24,030 nucleotides of DNA from positions 1-24,030 of IMG/VR virus record IMGVR_UViG_3300037502_003806; one strand, given 5' to 3'. The number at the start of each line of letters is the position of its first letter. The stretch's first letter is position 1. This DNA is from a virus. The notes below the pieces were generated by a model that did not search any database, had not been told where the DNA came from, and was given only the letters and a program-made list of their open reading frames with translations. Shown here piece after piece: positions 8,205 through 15,651 of the stretch. A program made the position numbers and the translations under genes.

Positions 8205-8528
8205 GTGAATGTATATTACGATGGTGAATGGATTAAGTGTGAACCTCTTCTTCAAGAAGACTATGAGATTAAAGAAATACTAAGCATAATGTCTAAAATA
8301 GACGATAAGGATGAGCAATTGAATTTAAGAGAAATTGGTCAAAGTTTATTTCATTTAGCAGCTAGTCCTTCGCGTCTACATGGTATGGGTTCAATACAAA
8401 TTCAGGCATTAGCTAATCTAGGATATGTCTTATTTACGACTGATGAGAAATCTATATCACGAAGACACTTATACGAAAAAGTCTTTTTAGCATTCTTTAT
8501 TCCACAAACAAAAAGTAAAAATGCTTAA
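8205..8528 (+). CDS. Hypothetical moron protein between portal and terminase
   Basis: 107 residues, not recognised. The start is GTG at 8205 with AGGGG about nine bases upstream. The protein is acidic at the N-terminus ('YYDGEWIKCEPLLQEDYEIKEILSIMSKIDDKDEQLNLREIGQSLF') with a helical middle and a basic tail; no signal peptide or membrane segment is evident. It runs opposite to the flanking late genes in a strongly AT-rich island and shares that orientation with the next gene, which ends at a hairpin terminator. That is the typical build of a moron: an independently expressed accessory gene carried by the prophage. The upstream 120 bases are AT-rich and may hold its promoter, but I could not settle a -35/-10 pair. 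Confidence 0.65.
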   Translation: MNVYYDGEWIKCEPLLQEDYEIKEILSIMSKIDDKDEQLNLREIGQSLFHLAASPSRLHGMGSIQIQALANLGYVLFTTDEKSISRRHLYEKVFLAFFIPQTKSKNA

Positions 8529-8588
8529 ATGATAACCACCTTCGTTTGATTAAACATTGTCTAAATTTTTTGCATAGGAGTGATTATA

Positions 8589-8789
8589 ATGGATTCTGAT
8601 AAAAAATTAGCAATAGAGTTAACAAAAGCATTATTACAAAACAGCAATGTCAAACCGGTATTTAATCATAACGGTCGAGACGATGATTCTAATAGTATTG
8701 CTTACATATTAGGAGATACTAAATATACCTTTAGCGATATAACTTCTCACTTTTTAGATAATATAAAGAGAATTAATGAATGGGACTAA
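8589..8789 (+). CDS. Small hypothetical moron protein
   Basis: 66 residues (MDSDKKLAIELTKALLQ...INEWD), not recognised; acidic, no membrane segment. I chose ATG 8589 because AGGAG lies eight bases upstream; a GTG at 8580 in the same frame overlaps that site. It follows the 107-residue gene by 60 bases on the same strand, and its stop codon is the first part of a hairpin terminator, so the two probably form one short transcript independent of the late operon. Confidence 0.6.
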   Translation: MDSDKKLAIELTKALLQNSNVKPVFNHNGRDDDSNSIAYILGDTKYTFSDITSHFLDNIKRINEWD

Positions 8790-8812
8790 AGAGCGAAAAA
8801 GCTCTTTTTTCA
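8788..8812 (+). terminator. Rho-independent terminator after the moron pair
   Basis: AAAGAGC (8788-8794) pairs with GCTCTTT (8801-8807) around a six-base loop and continues into T's to 8810. The stem includes the stop codon of the preceding plus-strand gene. It closes the moron unit and keeps its transcript from running antisense into the terminase gene. Confidence 0.75.
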
Positions 8813-8850
8813 TTTTAAGAATTCTTCTATCATTACAGTAACTAATTAAC

Positions 8851-10395
8851 TCAGAGAATTAAAATCCCCCTACCATCATAAACACTCTCTCTATTTTCAT
8901 TTCGAATCGCTCGATCCAACGCCATAATCATTGCTACAGCACCATCAATTCGCTCTGTACTTTTTTCTTTATCAGGCTTTATGTTTCCAGCAGGGTCGGT
9001 TTTGACGAAGATGTTGTCCATCATCCACCTTAAAACTGGATTCCCACCGTGAACAATCCTTTTCTCAAGGGTTATTTTCATTAATTCCTTTGATGCTGGC
9101 GACATGTCTTTGTAGCCTTGTCCAAAAGGAACAACAGAAAACCCCATTCCTTCTAGGTTCTGTACCATTTGTACCGCCCCCCATCGGTCAAAGGCTATTT
9201 CTTTAATGTTATACTTCATTCCTAGCTCTTCGATAAATTTCTCAATAAATCCATAATGAACTACGTTTCCTTCAGTGGTTTTGATATAACCTTGTTTCTC
9301 CCAGATGTCATATGGAACATGGTCTCGTCGAACCCTCACTTTTAAGTTATCATCAGGGATCCAAAAGTAAGGGAGAACAATAAACTTCTCATCATCAGTC
9401 TTTGGTGGAAAAACAAGTACAAAAGCTGTAATATCCGTTGTACTAGAAAGGTCTAAGCCACCAAAACACTCTCTACCACGGAGCAAGTCCATATCGACCG
9501 GTTCATCGCAAGCGTCCCATTTCTCCATTTGCATCCAACGAGTCGATTGCTTCACCCATTGATTTAGCCTCAGCTGTCTGAATATATTCTCTTCAGCAGG
9601 ATTTTCTTTTGCACTTAGATACGCATTTCTCACTTTTTCTATGTCAATGGTATGGCCAAGAGAAGGATTGGCTTTATACCAGTTTTTTTCGTCAGTCCAG
9701 TCATCGTCATTATCTATTCCGTAAATAGCAGGATAAAAAGTAGGGTCAATTTTTCTCCCGTCCAAAAGATCGACTGCTTTTTGATGTACTTCATAACAAA
9801 TTGAGTTTCGGTCTGTACCAGCTGTAGTAATTAAAAAGAACAAGGGTTGCAAGCGAGCATCACCAGACCCCTTTGTCATAACATCGAATAAATCTCGGTT
9901 CGGTTGAGCATGCAGCTCATCAAAAACAACAGCATGGACATTCAGACCATGTTTCGTGTACGCTTCAGCGGAAAGAACCTGATAGAAACTATTCGTAGGT
10001 TTATAGACTAATCGTTTCATCGACATAACCGGTTTAAATCGTTTTTTCAAAGCTGGTGACTGTTCCACCATCTCAACAGCAACATCAAAAACAATGGAAG
10101 CCTGTTGTCTATCAGAGGCACAACCATAAACTTCAGCTCCCCACTCCCCATCACCACAGGTCATTAATAATGCAAGAGCCGCAGCCAGCTCACTCTTCCC
10201 ATTCTTTTTTGGAATCTCAACGTAAGCTGTATTATATTGCCGATATCCATTTTCTTTTACTGTTCCGAAAATGTCCCTCACAATTTGGTCTTGCCAAGGC
10301 AAAAGGTCAAAAGGAACCCCACGCCACTGCCCTTTCGTATGCTTTAAGCAGTTGATAAAGTTGACCGCATGCTGTGCTTTTTTCTCATCATACAC
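8851..10395 (-). CDS. Terminase large subunit
   Basis: The ATP-driven packaging motor and nuclease. With the chosen start the protein is 514 residues. Walker A is 'IPKKNGKSE' near residues 61-69, Walker B 'VVFDELH' near 156-162, and the nuclease part starts with 'GGLDLSSTTD' (Asp about 315), all typical of the Terminase_1 family that goes with P27-type small subunits. The frame is open 24 codons further up to an ATG at 10467, but that extension overlaps the small subunit gene and lacks family similarity. GTG 10395 has AGGTGGGGG upstream and gives an eight-base overlap with the small subunit stop, so I prefer it; GTG 10404 is an alternative. Confidence 0.93.
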   Translation of the reverse strand: MYDEKKAQHAVNFINCLKHTKGQWRGVPFDLLPWQDQIVRDIFGTVKENGYRQYNTAYVEIPKKNGKSELAAALALLMTCGDGEWGAEVYGCASDRQQASIVFDVAVEMVEQSPALKKRFKPVMSMKRLVYKPTNSFYQVLSAEAYTKHGLNVHAVVFDELHAQPNRDLFDVMTKGSGDARLQPLFFLITTAGTDRNSICYEVHQKAVDLLDGRKIDPTFYPAIYGIDNDDDWTDEKNWYKANPSLGHTIDIEKVRNAYLSAKENPAEENIFRQLRLNQWVKQSTRWMQMEKWDACDEPVDMDLLRGRECFGGLDLSSTTDITAFVLVFPPKTDDEKFIVLPYFWIPDDNLKVRVRRDHVPYDIWEKQGYIKTTEGNVVHYGFIEKFIEELGMKYNIKEIAFDRWGAVQMVQNLEGMGFSVVPFGQGYKDMSPASKELMKITLEKRIVHGGNPVLRWMMDNIFVKTDPAGNIKPDKEKSTERIDGAVAMIMALDRAIRNENRESVYDGRGILIL

Positions 10396-10873
10396 CCTTA
10401 CCACCCCCACCTTGAAAGAGCATAAACTCCATTGGATCATTCGCATCCGTTGGTTTGTCCGCCACAATTCTACTTCTCGATGAAGGAGTTAACCCAAACT
10501 GCTCACAGAAACGATTCATGATTTTGAGATAGCTCTGAGCGATGGACACCTGTGGCACCTGTTGCCAGTATCCTGAAGGGGTTTTTACAATCGTTCCATG
10601 CTTCGTAATAAACTCTTCAGCCTCTTTCCACCTTGCATACGCTTGACAGTATCCCGCAAAGGCTGCCATATCTACTTCTGTTAATATTCCTAGCTGCTCC
10701 AATTGCTTCACCATTCTTCGCCACTCTTTTTTAGCTTCAGGTTCTAACCAAGCTGGACATCTAGGGGCTTTCTTATCCGGTTTTGGTTCATTTTGATTAA
10801 GGTCTCTCTTTCCAGGGTTACCTTCTAATGCTTTAATCGCTGTTGGTTTAGGTTTCCTTCCACGTTGGGCCAC
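10388..10873 (-). CDS. Terminase small subunit, P27 family
   Basis: 161 residues. This subunit recognises phage DNA for packaging. The N-terminus 'RGRKPKPTAIKALEGNPGKR' and 'PRCPAWLEPEAKKEWRRM' followed by 'LGILTEVDMAAFAGYCQAYARWKEAEEFI' are hallmark P27 sequences. The longest frame starts at a GTG (10882) that lies inside the AAAGGAGGTG ribosome site itself; the next GTG at 10873 is eight bases past AAAGGAGG and gives MAQRGRKPKPT, so I use it. Overlaps the large subunit start. Confidence 0.92.
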   Translation of the reverse strand: MAQRGRKPKPTAIKALEGNPGKRDLNQNEPKPDKKAPRCPAWLEPEAKKEWRRMVKQLEQLGILTEVDMAAFAGYCQAYARWKEAEEFITKHGTIVKTPSGYWQQVPQVSIAQSYLKIMNRFCEQFGLTPSSRSRIVADKPTDANDPMEFMLFQGGGGKGV

Positions 10874-10897
10874 AGGCTCCACCTCCTTTCCGCTAGA

Positions 10898-10929
10898 ACA
10901 AAATAAAGAGCCTACCTTAAGATAGACTC
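10898..10929 (-). terminator. Hairpin with T-rich tail before the small terminase gene
   Basis: On the minus strand GAGTCTATC (10929-10921) pairs with GGTAGGCTC (10916-10908), nine pairs with two G-U wobbles and a TTAA loop, followed by TTTATTTTGT. It sits between the zinc-finger gene and the terminase genes, so it may reduce read-through or mark a transcript end. Confidence 0.55.
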
Positions 10930-10954
10930 CAAAATCCCAAACCTAATTTTTTTG

Positions 10955-11164
10955 TTATTGGCCTTTAATCCCTTTATAATTGTAATTCCCCTTCTTTATT
11001 TCCTCATGATCGGCTTTGACCGCTTCTTCATAGTCATCCCTTTTCTTTTCCTTATCCTTACACTTCAGACAAATGCAATCGGTATTGTACATCGACATAA
11101 TCCGTCCACCTTTTAAGCTGCTGCCACATCGGTCACAGTGTGTTTGAGTGAAAAATGTATCCAT
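10955..11164 (-). CDS. Small zinc-finger-like phage protein
   Basis: 69 residues. Two Cys pairs, 'CDRCG' at residues 10-14 and 'CICLKC' at 30-35, form a likely four-Cys zinc knuckle or rubredoxin-like site; the C-terminal half is highly charged. Small proteins of this look are common near terminase genes in Firmicutes prophages, but no function is known to me. The ATG at 11164 shares one base with the previous stop (TGATG), so expression is coupled to the gene before it. Confidence 0.65.
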   Translation of the reverse strand: MDTFFTQTHCDRCGSSLKGGRIMSMYNTDCICLKCKDKEKKRDDYEEAVKADHEEIKKGNYNYKGIKGQ

Positions 11165-11394
11165 CAGTTACCGCCCAATGTGTACTTTTCTCGAGTCTTA
11201 TCGATGAAGTGCTGAAGGTGTTCGGCATTCTCTTCGAATTCCATGTCGCTGTTCCAGAAAAGGTCCAAGTCTTCAAGCAAATACAGAATGGTTAGTACAC
11301 TTTCTTTTGCATCAGATTCACCAAGCACTACCTCTTTTTCAATGATGGTAGCAATCAACCCTCGTATCATTGCCCGAAAGGTTTCTCTATTCAT
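11164..11394 (-). CDS. Hypothetical small phage protein
   Basis: 76 residues beginning MNRETFRAMIRGL, helical and acidic, not recognised. The frame extends 16 codons further up, but the ATG at 11394 has AGGTGA six bases upstream and overlaps the previous stop by eight bases, a coupling seen for its neighbours, so I prefer it. It lies in a coupled trio with the genes on either side. Confidence 0.6.
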   Translation of the reverse strand: MNRETFRAMIRGLIATIIEKEVVLGESDAKESVLTILYLLEDLDLFWNSDMEFEENAEHLQHFIDKTREKYTLGGN

Positions 11395-12148
11395 TTGGCT
11401 CACCTGCTTTTCTAAAGGCTCCGCTTCCTTCAAGGTTGGCAAGTAGCACCTTTCTTGTTGTTTTATATTCGCTCCCGTTCATGCCAAGGCGAATGAGCCA
11501 AGTTCGCAAGGCGTATTTCGGATTGTCATCCTGTGCTTGCCTAAACGATGCTCGCTTTTGCTTCAGGGCACTTTTGTTGATGAATGCCGCTAGGTCTTGA
11601 AAAGCTGCAATCTTATCTTGTTCCAAGGTTGCTGCTTTTAGCTTAATGGTGAAGGTCTCCTTTTCAAAATCAAAAGCTAGTCCTGGGCCCCTTTCCTGTC
11701 CGAGTTCATCGATCGCTTTCTGAAACTCTTCAAAGGTGTTTGTCTCTTTGAAGCTTAAATCCTCTGCAAAAGTGCCATCCATCAGCGGTTCGGTTAGCTT
11801 GAAGGCTTTCATGATCAAGTGTTGTTTGCTAAAAAGCATGTTTACTAGATTGCGTAGCGTGGTTCCTGAGTGTCCTTCTAGCGGAAGCGTAACTTCTAAA
11901 CCGTCAATCTCTAAGGGCTCATGCTTTTCTTCTGCTGGCTGCTCTGGCTCTTCTTTTGGCTCTAGCGGGTTAGTAATCTCTTCAAAAGTCTTTACTTCGC
12001 CTGCTGAAGTTGTGATTGTTCCTTGTCTGTCGATTGTGTAGGTTTCTTCAGGCATTTCAATTTCGTAGGCAAAGGTTGGAGCATTCAAATACTTCGGCTT
12101 TACTCCGAAAAACTCGCCTAGTTTCTTTACCATTTCTTTTCGGTTCAC
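11387..12148 (-). CDS. Conserved prophage protein ('virulence-related' annotation family)
   Basis: 253 residues. N-terminus 'VNRKEMVKKLGEFFGVKPKYLNAPTFAYEI' is followed by a Pro/Glu linker (about residues 85-100) and a C-terminal part rich in Lys and Phe ('KYALRTWLIRLGMNGSEYK'). I recognise the pattern from Firmicutes prophages, where such genes are often labelled virulence-related without evidence; the real role is unknown. I chose GTG 12148 because AGGAGGG stands eight bases upstream; an in-frame ATG at 12181 lies before that site and is unlikely. A terminator and a promoter-sized gap precede it, so it may start a transcription unit. Confidence 0.65.
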   Translation of the reverse strand: MNRKEMVKKLGEFFGVKPKYLNAPTFAYEIEMPEETYTIDRQGTITTSAGEVKTFEEITNPLEPKEEPEQPAEEKHEPLEIDGLEVTLPLEGHSGTTLRNLVNMLFSKQHLIMKAFKLTEPLMDGTFAEDLSFKETNTFEEFQKAIDELGQERGPGLAFDFEKETFTIKLKAATLEQDKIAAFQDLAAFINKSALKQKRASFRQAQDDNPKYALRTWLIRLGMNGSEYKTTRKVLLANLEGSGAFRKAGEPNE

Positions 12149-12159
12149 TTTAGTTCCCT

Positions 12160-12200
12160 CCTGTGTTTTGGTGTAGTACATATATCACTCTAAACACAGG
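12160..12200 (-). promoter_or_regulatory. 8-bp inverted repeat spanning the ribosome site of the 253-residue gene
   Basis: CCTGTGTT (12160-12167 on the plus strand) is repeated inverted as AACACAGG (12193-12200). On the minus strand the second arm ends within the AGGAGGG ribosome binding site of the gene starting at 12148. It could be an operator or an mRNA hairpin covering the ribosome site. Evidence is limited to the repeat itself. Confidence 0.35.
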
Positions 12201-12246
12201 TAATAGCAAGTCATTCCGGTCAGATATTCGCATTTATTTTTAACGT

Positions 12247-12276
12247 AAAAAGCAAGCCCCTCAAAGCCTGCCTTTT
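12247..12276 (-). terminator. Rho-independent terminator after the 104-residue gene
   Basis: On the minus strand AAAAGGCAGGC (12276-12266) pairs with GCTTGCTTTTT (12257-12247), eleven pairs with two G-U wobbles and an eight-base loop; the 3' arm ends in five T's. The stem begins at the stop codon of the gene ending at 12275. Confidence 0.7.
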
Positions 12277-12589
12277 AATCATATTCAATCCCAACATACC
12301 TTGCATAAGTGTATCCCTCGTTATTAACAAGAATCTTTTCACCGGTACCTTGGTTAATCACTCGAATGCAACGAACCTCTCTGTTTTCATTCACTCCACC
12401 ATCTTCCTCGGTGATCCAAGGCTGGTCGTTGAAAAAGTCATTTGCAAAGGAATGAAATTCGTCGTCCTCCAATAGCACCTCTTTTATCACACAGTAACTT
12501 TGACCCTGTTGCCCGCTCTTTATCGCTTGTTCAGTCAATTCCTCCAACTCGGTCAGGTCGCCTATTTTCCTACCGAAGATCGCTCTCAT
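12275..12589 (-). CDS. Hypothetical phage protein
   Basis: 104 residues beginning MRAIFGRKIGDL and ending YVGIEYD; acidic, mixed alpha/beta, with no motif I can name. It is the last gene before a strong minus-strand terminator whose stem overlaps its stop codon. It starts eight bases after the end of the 65-residue gene and uses a GGAG within that gene's last codons. Similar short acidic proteins occur in Firmicutes prophages next to the methyltransferase-terminase region. Confidence 0.6.
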   Translation of the reverse strand: MRAIFGRKIGDLTELEELTEQAIKSGQQGQSYCVIKEVLLEDDEFHSFANDFFNDQPWITEEDGGVNENREVRCIRVINQGTGEKILVNNEGYTYARYVGIEYD

Positions 12590-12596
12590 TTACTAA

Positions 12597-12794
12597 TCAC
12601 TCCACTTCTACGTATTCCATCATAATTTGCAAGGCCTCATCATAGGAACCAGATAACATCACTCGCTCACTTACTTCCTTCGCTTCATCGGCTTTTCCGT
12701 TTTCCTTTAAGGTTCGACTGACCCGACCGAGGATAGAAAAGATATTTCCATCTTCACCGACAAGTTTGCAAGTTGGTTTAACTATTTTTTCCAT
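12597..12794 (-). CDS. Small hypothetical phage protein
   Basis: 65 residues (MEKIVKPTCKLVGEDGNIFSILGRVSRTLKEN... EYVEVE). The pattern 'KLVGEDGNIFSILGRVSRTLK' is one I recognise as widespread and uncharacterised in Firmicutes phages. GGAGGTG is about six bases before the ATG at 12794. It is followed closely by the 104-residue gene and probably shares its message. Confidence 0.65.
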   Translation of the reverse strand: MEKIVKPTCKLVGEDGNIFSILGRVSRTLKENGKADEAKEVSERVMLSGSYDEALQIMMEYVEVE

Positions 12795-12869
12795 TGCTAC
12801 ACCTCCAATCTATTAAGGTAGTAGCATATTGCCATACACGTCGTGGTATAGCAACTAGATTCATAGCTA

Positions 12870-13598
12870 TTACTGTAGTAATTCCCCATCATTCAAAATT
12901 TGGGATGGTATGCCATCTTTGGAATAGCTAATCTTCCAAGGGCTTTTATTGTTATAAACAGAAACAGCCGCCTTATCAAAATGGCGACTGCACTTATCAT
13001 ATACAAGTTTTTTAATCCATAAGGGAGCATCTGGTACATCGTTAAGCCTTCCAAATTCTCCAAACATTAGCCTTATTCCTTCATTTCGAGCCTGAACAGC
13101 CTCTACAAAATCATGAAAATATCCTAAATGAATATCATACTGAGAAACTTTTATTCTAGCTCTATACTTTCCTCTTGCAGCATAAAAACTTACACCAGTA
13201 ACCCCAGATGTATTATTTATTTGCAGCGGTTGATTGCATTGATTTTGCTGATGTGTGCAAATCCGTAAATTACTGCGACAATTATTCAAGGGATTAAGAT
13301 CAATATGATCTACTTCATACCCTTTAGGAGGATTAAGAAGAAACTGGTGAAGTTGTTGCCCTTTACAATCCAAAACATAAATAGCTCCTTCTGACCCCGT
13401 TCTTTTATTCGGATACCATGTCTTCGAACTTACTCTTTTATAATCTGCAACATCAAATATAAATTCAAGTCCTCCTGAAAGAGTTCCTACTATGGTTTTT
13501 CCATCTTTAAGGGAACGATATTTATTCTTGCCTTGTTTTTTCTGTAAATGTGTTTCTACATTTTTCAAATCTCTAGAATGTTCAAGGATTGTCTGCAA
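12870..13598 (-). CDS. HNH homing endonuclease with AP2 DNA-binding domain
   Basis: 242 residues. Residues about 84-120 form an HNH nuclease core ('YEVDHIDLNPLNNCRSNLRI', with Asp97-His98 and Asn residues at 106 and 110). Residues about 130-175 form an AP2-like domain ('SGVTGVSFYAARGKYRARI' and 'YFHDFVEAVQARNEG'). This pairing is typical of freestanding homing endonucleases of phages, which cut a specific site in relatives lacking the gene. The start is TTG at 13598, six bases after GGAGGAG. It sits between the methyltransferase and small phage genes and looks like an insertion in the string. Confidence 0.85.
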   Translation of the reverse strand: MQTILEHSRDLKNVETHLQKKQGKNKYRSLKDGKTIVGTLSGGLEFIFDVADYKRVSSKTWYPNKRTGSEGAIYVLDCKGQQLHQFLLNPPKGYEVDHIDLNPLNNCRSNLRICTHQQNQCNQPLQINNTSGVTGVSFYAARGKYRARIKVSQYDIHLGYFHDFVEAVQARNEGIRLMFGEFGRLNDVPDAPLWIKKLVYDKCSRHFDKAAVSVYNNKSPWKISYSKDGIPSQILNDGELLQ

Positions 13599-13633
13599 TT
13601 ACTTCTCCTCCTTCCGAAAGATTATATGTCACT

Positions 13634-14875
13634 TTATTCTAAAATTTTGACCTCTTTTACCAGGTCCGAATACGAAATTTTCACTCCATTTCTTTCAACA
13701 AATACATTTACATCAGTGCCAACTTGCTCTATAAATCTTTTAACACCAACATCCACAAATTTCTCTTCTAACTCAATAGCATGGCAAATTCTATCGAGTT
13801 GCTCGCAAGCAATTAGGGTTGATGCACTTCCAGAAAAAGGATCAATGACGATAGCGTTAGGCGACGTACTATTTCGAATGGTGTAAGCGATCAGTTGTAC
13901 TGGTTTCATAGTGCTGTGTAGATTATTTTTTGCTGGTTTGTCAAACTCCCAGATCGTAGTCTCTTTTCTCCCCGCATACCATTTATGAGTACCACTTTTC
14001 TTCCATCCAAATAAACAAGGCTCGTTTCTCCACTGATATGGGGAGCGTCCTAAAACCAACGTCTGTTTCACCCACTGACAAACACCTGATAGATGAAATC
14101 CTGCATCTTCAAATGCTTTTCTAAAAATAAGTCCTTTCGTATCGGCATGAAAAACATAGATCGATGCATCACTGGTCATAACTTTTTCCATGTTTTTAAA
14201 TGCACTAAGTAAAAATTCATAGAACTCATTATCCTTAAGGTTGTCATTTTTGATTGTTCCTTGGCTTCCGTCATAAGCAATTCCATAAGGCGGATCGGTA
14301 ACGACAAGGTTTGCTTTTTGGCCATTCATTAAAAGCTTATACACTTCTTCTTTTGTACTATCTCCACAAACTAAACGATGCCTACCTAGATGCCATACAT
14401 CTCCAGACTTCGCTATCGCAGGTTCTGCCAACTCCTTGTCCACGTCAAAGTCATCTTCTTGAACGTTCTTATCATGAACATCACTAAATAGCTGATCAAT
14501 TTCGGGTGGATCAAAGCCTGTAAATCCAATATCGTAGTCCATTGATTGCAAGTCCTGAATCAAATCTGCTAATAACTCTTTGTTCCATTCACCACTTATT
14601 TTATTAAGAGCAATATTTAAGGCTTTTTCCTTTGTCTTATCAATATCGATAACAACACAATCAATCTCGGTATAGCCTAATGTCTTTAAGACTGAAGCTC
14701 TTTGATGCCCACCGATAACTGTCAAATCCTTGTTGACGATAATTGGGTCTACATATCCGAATTCACTGATACTATTTTTTATTTTTTCAAATTCACTGTC
14801 TCCCGGTTTGAGCTTCTTCCTTGGGTTATAACTAGCTGGAACCAAGTCGTCTATTCTTAATTTTTTAAAGTTCAT
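13634..14875 (-). CDS. ParB-like domain fused to a DNA adenine/cytosine-N4 methyltransferase
   Basis: 413 residues. The N-terminal part is a ParB/sulfiredoxin-like domain with 'IGGHQRA' near residues 55-61. The C-terminal part is a methyltransferase with catalytic motif 'DPPYG' near residues 194-198 and the AdoMet-binding motif 'DPFSGSAST' near 345-353; that order (catalytic motif first) marks a beta-class amino methyltransferase. Phages use such enzymes to modify their DNA against host restriction or to mark packaging DNA; the recognition site is unknown. I chose ATG 14875: a GTG at 14884 lies within the GGAGTG ribosome site. The start overlaps the previous gene's stop region by 11 bases. 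Confidence 0.9.
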   Translation of the reverse strand: MNFKKLRIDDLVPASYNPRKKLKPGDSEFEKIKNSISEFGYVDPIIVNKDLTVIGGHQRASVLKTLGYTEIDCVVIDIDKTKEKALNIALNKISGEWNKELLADLIQDLQSMDYDIGFTGFDPPEIDQLFSDVHDKNVQEDDFDVDKELAEPAIAKSGDVWHLGRHRLVCGDSTKEEVYKLLMNGQKANLVVTDPPYGIAYDGSQGTIKNDNLKDNEFYEFLLSAFKNMEKVMTSDASIYVFHADTKGLIFRKAFEDAGFHLSGVCQWVKQTLVLGRSPYQWRNEPCLFGWKKSGTHKWYAGRKETTIWEFDKPAKNNLHSTMKPVQLIAYTIRNSTSPNAIVIDPFSGSASTLIACEQLDRICHAIELEEKFVDVGVKRFIEQVGTDVNVFVERNGVKISYSDLVKEVKILE

Positions 14876-15302
14876 CTTCTTCACTCCAAAATCTTGATTT
14901 TATGTAACAGTCATGGCTGCAGAACTTTCGTTTCTTGTTCCCGTAAGTGCTAAACTCTTTTTCACAATGTGGACATGTATAGTGGTAGATCGCAGTTTCA
15001 CTTTTGTTTCTCGCTTGCGGATTTTCTTTCCACCATTTCCGGCGGCATTCATCAGAACAAAACTTCCTAGCTCGGCCACGCCCTTTTTGTTTGATAGGTT
15101 TACCACAGCAAGTGCAGAGAAGATTATTATTGATCTGTTCTTTCACATTTAAAGCAACCACACTCGAATCACCAGTTAGGCCATTCCTTCTACAAAAGCC
15201 ACGTATGCTGTCTCGTGATTTTCCCAACACCGCTGCGATTGCTTTATAGCCAACCCCTTTTAACCGAAGGTCATAAATAAGCTGCTTTTCTGCTTCCGTC
15301 AT
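14865..15302 (-). CDS. HTH plus double zinc-finger phage regulator-like protein
   Basis: 145 residues. Residues 1-42 form a helix-turn-helix ('KGVGYKAIAAVLGKSRDSIRGFCRRNGL') of the kind that leads databases to call such phage proteins sigma-70-like. Two zinc sites follow: Cys63/Cys66 with Cys82/Cys86 ('FCSDEC') and Cys110/Cys113 with Cys128/Cys132 ('FCSHDC'). It is coupled to the methyltransferase by overlap. Plausible roles are DNA-binding regulator or a partner that directs the methyltransferase; neither is shown. AAAGGAG precedes the ATG at 15302 by eight bases. Confidence 0.75.
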   Translation of the reverse strand: MTEAEKQLIYDLRLKGVGYKAIAAVLGKSRDSIRGFCRRNGLTGDSSVVALNVKEQINNNLLCTCCGKPIKQKGRGRARKFCSDECRRKWWKENPQARNKSETAIYHYTCPHCEKEFSTYGNKKRKFCSHDCYIKSRFWSEEDEL

Positions 15303-15345
15303 CTCTCATGCTCCTTTCTGCGTAAACAGTATTAAAAACAGCAAT

Positions 15346-15391
15346 AAAAAAACGCCTGAATTAGCCATTTACTAAACTAATACGGACGTTT
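15346..15391 (-). terminator. Rho-independent-type terminator downstream of the HNH gene
   Basis: On the minus strand AAACGTCCGTATTAG (15391-15377) pairs with CTAATTCAGGCGTTT (15364-15350) with a few wobbles and mismatches around a 12-base loop, then continues into a run of T's (15352-15346). It could end transcripts coming from the HNH gene before the HTH/zinc-finger gene. Confidence 0.6.
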
Positions 15392-15651
15392 CATCGCCAT
15401 TTCTTATTTAAGTGTTAAATGTCCCTCAAAACCAATAGCACCAAGGCTTTATCAGTGTTTTTATAACTTTTCCAATTGTACTATTTCGCAAATTAGAAAA
15501 TAGCTCAAACCCTTATTCTTACTAAAGATTTTCACCTTGGACTGTCGGCTATGGATACCCCCCTTATTTAATTACGCGAAAATTCACGTGAAGGGGGCGC
15601 GCGGTCCCCAGCCAAAGGGTTGTAGAGATTTGACCTCCCCTAGGGGGGCCA
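15392..15651 (-). other. Non-coding gap containing a candidate cos region (about 15585-15651)
   Basis: No credible gene is present. The last 65 bases before the HNH stop are sharply GC-rich in an AT-rich genome: GGGGGCGCGCGGTCCCC at 15594-15610 and a CCCCTAGGGG palindrome at 15639-15648, with a conserved-looking spacer. In HK97-type Firmicutes phages a GC-rich cohesive-end site commonly lies just after the small HNH gene, which is needed for cos cleavage with terminase. I infer a cos site; the exact nick positions cannot be read. Here the small terminase is 4.7 kb away rather than adjacent. Confidence 0.45.

Noticed and set aside
10056-10355. Plus-strand 99-codon frame in the terminase gene
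   Set aside because: Antisense to conserved terminase motifs, with Gln/His/Ser-rich low-complexity sequence.
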